This document shows positions 6,262 through 7,662 of a stretch of DNA of 7,662 nucleotides, piece by piece. The notes below the pieces were generated by a model. That model did no database searches. It was not told the origin of the DNA and was given only the letters and a program-made list of their open reading frames with translations. Each line of letters opens with the position of its first letter. The first letter of the stretch is position 1. The position numbers and the translations under genes are program-made. The DNA comes from Clostridia bacterium. GTDB lineage: Bacteria > Bacillota > Clostridia > Christensenellales > Borkfalkiaceae. The stretch covers positions 1 to 7,662 of the forward strand of contig JAGCLN010000026.1 in assembly GCA_017646945.1 (NCBI GenBank), given 5' to 3'.

Positions 6262-6282
6262 TTTACAGTAAAAGGTGAAGTT

Positions 6283-7662
6283 ATGGATAACAATAAATTT
6301 TACATTACAACCCCTATATATTACCCGAGTGGTAACTGGCACATCGGCCATTGTTATACCACCGTTGTTTGTGATGCGCTCGCAAGATTTAACCGTATGC
6401 TTAAAAAGGACGTTTTCTTTTTAACGGGTACTGACGAGCACGGTCAAAAGATTGAAAAAAAGGCTTTAGAACAAGGCCTTTCACCCATTGAGTTTATCAA
6501 CCCCTTAGTTGACGGGCTTAAAGAGATTTGGAAAGAACTTGATATTTCATACAACAAGTTCATAAGAACAACCGATGATTATCACGTTGAAGCCGTTCAA
6601 TCAATCTTTAAACAACTTTACGACAAGGGCGAAATTTATAAATCCGAATACGAAGGTTGGTATTGTACTCCTTGCGAATCTTTCTGGACGGAAAGTCAAC
6701 TCGTTGACGGCAAGTGCCCCGACTGTGGTCGCCCCGTTCAAAAGGGTAAAGAAGAAAGTTACTTCTTCCGCCTTTCAAAGTATGCGGATAAAATTTTAAA
6801 ACTTTACGAAGATAACCCCGAGTTTTTACAACCCAAGTCAAGAGTTAACGAAATGGTTAACAACTTCATTAAACCCGGTCTTCAAGACCTTTGCGTTTCG
6901 AGAACTACTATTAACTGGGGTATCCCCGTAACCTTTGACGAAAAGCACACCGTTTACGTTTGGGTTGACGCGCTTACTAACTATATCACTGCGCTTGGTT
7001 ACGGCACTGAAGACGATAGCTTGTTTAAAAAATACTGGCCTGCAAATATTCAAATGGTAGGTAAGGAAATCGTTAGATTCCACACCATTATTTGGCCTGC
7101 TATTTTAATGGCGCTTGGCGTTGAAATGCCTCAAAGAGTTTACGGCCACGGTTGGCTTTTAATTGGTGGCGATAAACTTTCAAAGAGCAAGGGCGATAAA
7201 ATTAAAACTGAAATCACCGATCCTAAGGAACTTGTTGACCGTTATGGTTGCGATGCTTTAAGATACTTCTTACTTCGCGAAATTCCTTTCGGTAACGACG
7301 GTGTTTACACTAATGAAAGCTTGCTTAAGCGTATAAACGGCGATTTATCTAACGACCTTGGTAACCTTGTTTCAAGAACAACGGCCATGATAAATCAATA
7401 TTTTGGTGGAATACTCCCAAGTCCTACAGAGTATACCGACCTTGATAAAGAGGTTATCGAGCTTTGCAATCAAACGCTTGCTAACGTTCAAAAGCAAATT
7501 GATTTAATCGACGTGCCTTCTGCGCTTTCTGAAATATTTAAACTTATTCAACGTGCTAATAAATACATTGACGAAACTGAGCCATGGAAACTTGGCAAAA
7601 ACCCTGAAATGAAAGATAGGCTTTCAACGGTTATGTATATCTTGGCTGAAGCAATAAGGGTG
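6283..7662 (+). CDS. metG: Methionyl-tRNA synthetase MetG (partial, runs off the right edge)
   Basis: This class I aminoacyl-tRNA synthetase charges tRNA-Met, including the initiator, from methionine and ATP. The frame is open for 460 codons to the end of the window. Seen in order: FYITTPIYYPSG (6-17), the HIGH box at 20-23, TGTDEHGQKIEKK (48-60), a four-cysteine zinc knuckle (C128, C131, C145, C148) as in the B. subtilis/Thermus type, WVDALTNY (227-234), the signature loop KLSKSKG (298-304, Leu replacing the usual Met of KMSKS), and the start of the anticodon-binding helical domain with NDLGNLVSRT (357-366) and PWKLGK (434-439). The rest of that domain, and any C-terminal EMAP-like tRNA-binding domain, lies outside. 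AAAGGTG at 6271-6277, five nt before the ATG, and the promoter at 6217-6245 fix the start. Confidence 0.97.
   Translation, partial: MDNNKFYITTPIYYPSGNWHIGHCYTTVVCDALARFNRMLKKDVFFLTGTDEHGQKIEKKALEQGLSPIEFINPLVDGLKEIWKELDISYNKFIRTTDDYHVEAVQSIFKQLYDKGEIYKSEYEGWYCTPCESFWTESQLVDGKCPDCGRPVQKGKEESYFFRLSKYADKILKLYEDNPEFLQPKSRVNEMVNNFIKPGLQDLCVSRTTINWGIPVTFDEKHTVYVWVDALTNYITALGYGTEDDSLFKKYWPANIQMVGKEIVRFHTIIWPAILMALGVEMPQRVYGHGWLLIGGDKLSKSKGDKIKTEITDPKELVDRYGCDALRYFLLREIPFGNDGVYTNESLLKRINGDLSNDLGNLVSRTTAMINQYFGGILPSPTEYTDLDKEVIELCNQTLANVQKQIDLIDVPSALSEIFKLIQRANKYIDETEPWKLGKNPEMKDRLSTVMYILAEAIRV

Noticed and set aside
6172..6282. T-box or SAM riboswitch controlling metG
   Set aside because: The promoter-to-ATG distance is about 31 nt after the predicted start, there is no T-box sequence or terminator hairpin, and the whole intergenic region is only 111 nt.
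6608..7083. Two overlapping - strand open frames inside metG
   Set aside because: They are antisense to a well-conserved part of MetG (zinc knuckle and core), have unnatural composition, and lack start signals. The + strand metG frame explains the region fully.

Overview
The window looks like chromosomal DNA from a low-GC, probably spore-forming Firmicute (Bacillota, class Clostridia or near it). The grounds are the AT-rich sequence, the housekeeping order rpoD-trmK-Nif3-zinc ribbon, a spmA-spmB pair, strong GGAG/AAGGTG ribosome sites and a four-cysteine MetG. No mobile element, CRISPR array, rRNA or tRNA is visible, and the species cannot be named from this sequence.

Left part (1-5064, + strand) is one tightly packed operon. 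It holds the last 18 codons of an upstream gene (probably dnaG), the primary sigma factor rpoD, the tRNA m1A22 methyltransferase trmK, a Nif3/YqfO-like dinuclear-metal protein, a coiled-coil/C4 zinc-ribbon protein, and an MFS transporter of the GPH/SLC45 type. Gaps are at most 26 nt and the first two junctions overlap (TAATG and ATGA). The transporter frame is interrupted by one in-frame TAG at 3925-3927, inside a large extracytoplasmic insert between TM3 and TM4. The frame resumes immediately and supplies the other nine membrane segments. A strong hairpin at 5076-5107 ends the operon and probably works in both directions.

Middle part (5123-6171, - strand) holds spmA and spmB, overlapping by ATGA and transcribed leftward towards the same terminator. 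They encode paired membrane proteins of the spore-maturation/nucleoside-recognition (Gate) family.

Right part (6172-7662): a 111-nt divergent intergenic region carries a near-consensus sigma-A promoter for metG (TTTACA, 17 nt, TATACT). A perfect 10-bp inverted repeat overlaps its -10 element. metG (methionyl-tRNA synthetase) then runs off the right edge after 460 codons.

Most of the window is ordinary core genome. I did not find a clearly new system. The observations most worth checking are the amber codon that splits the transporter, the long insert in which it lies, the inverted repeat over the metG promoter, and the absence of a Shine-Dalgarno before spmA.
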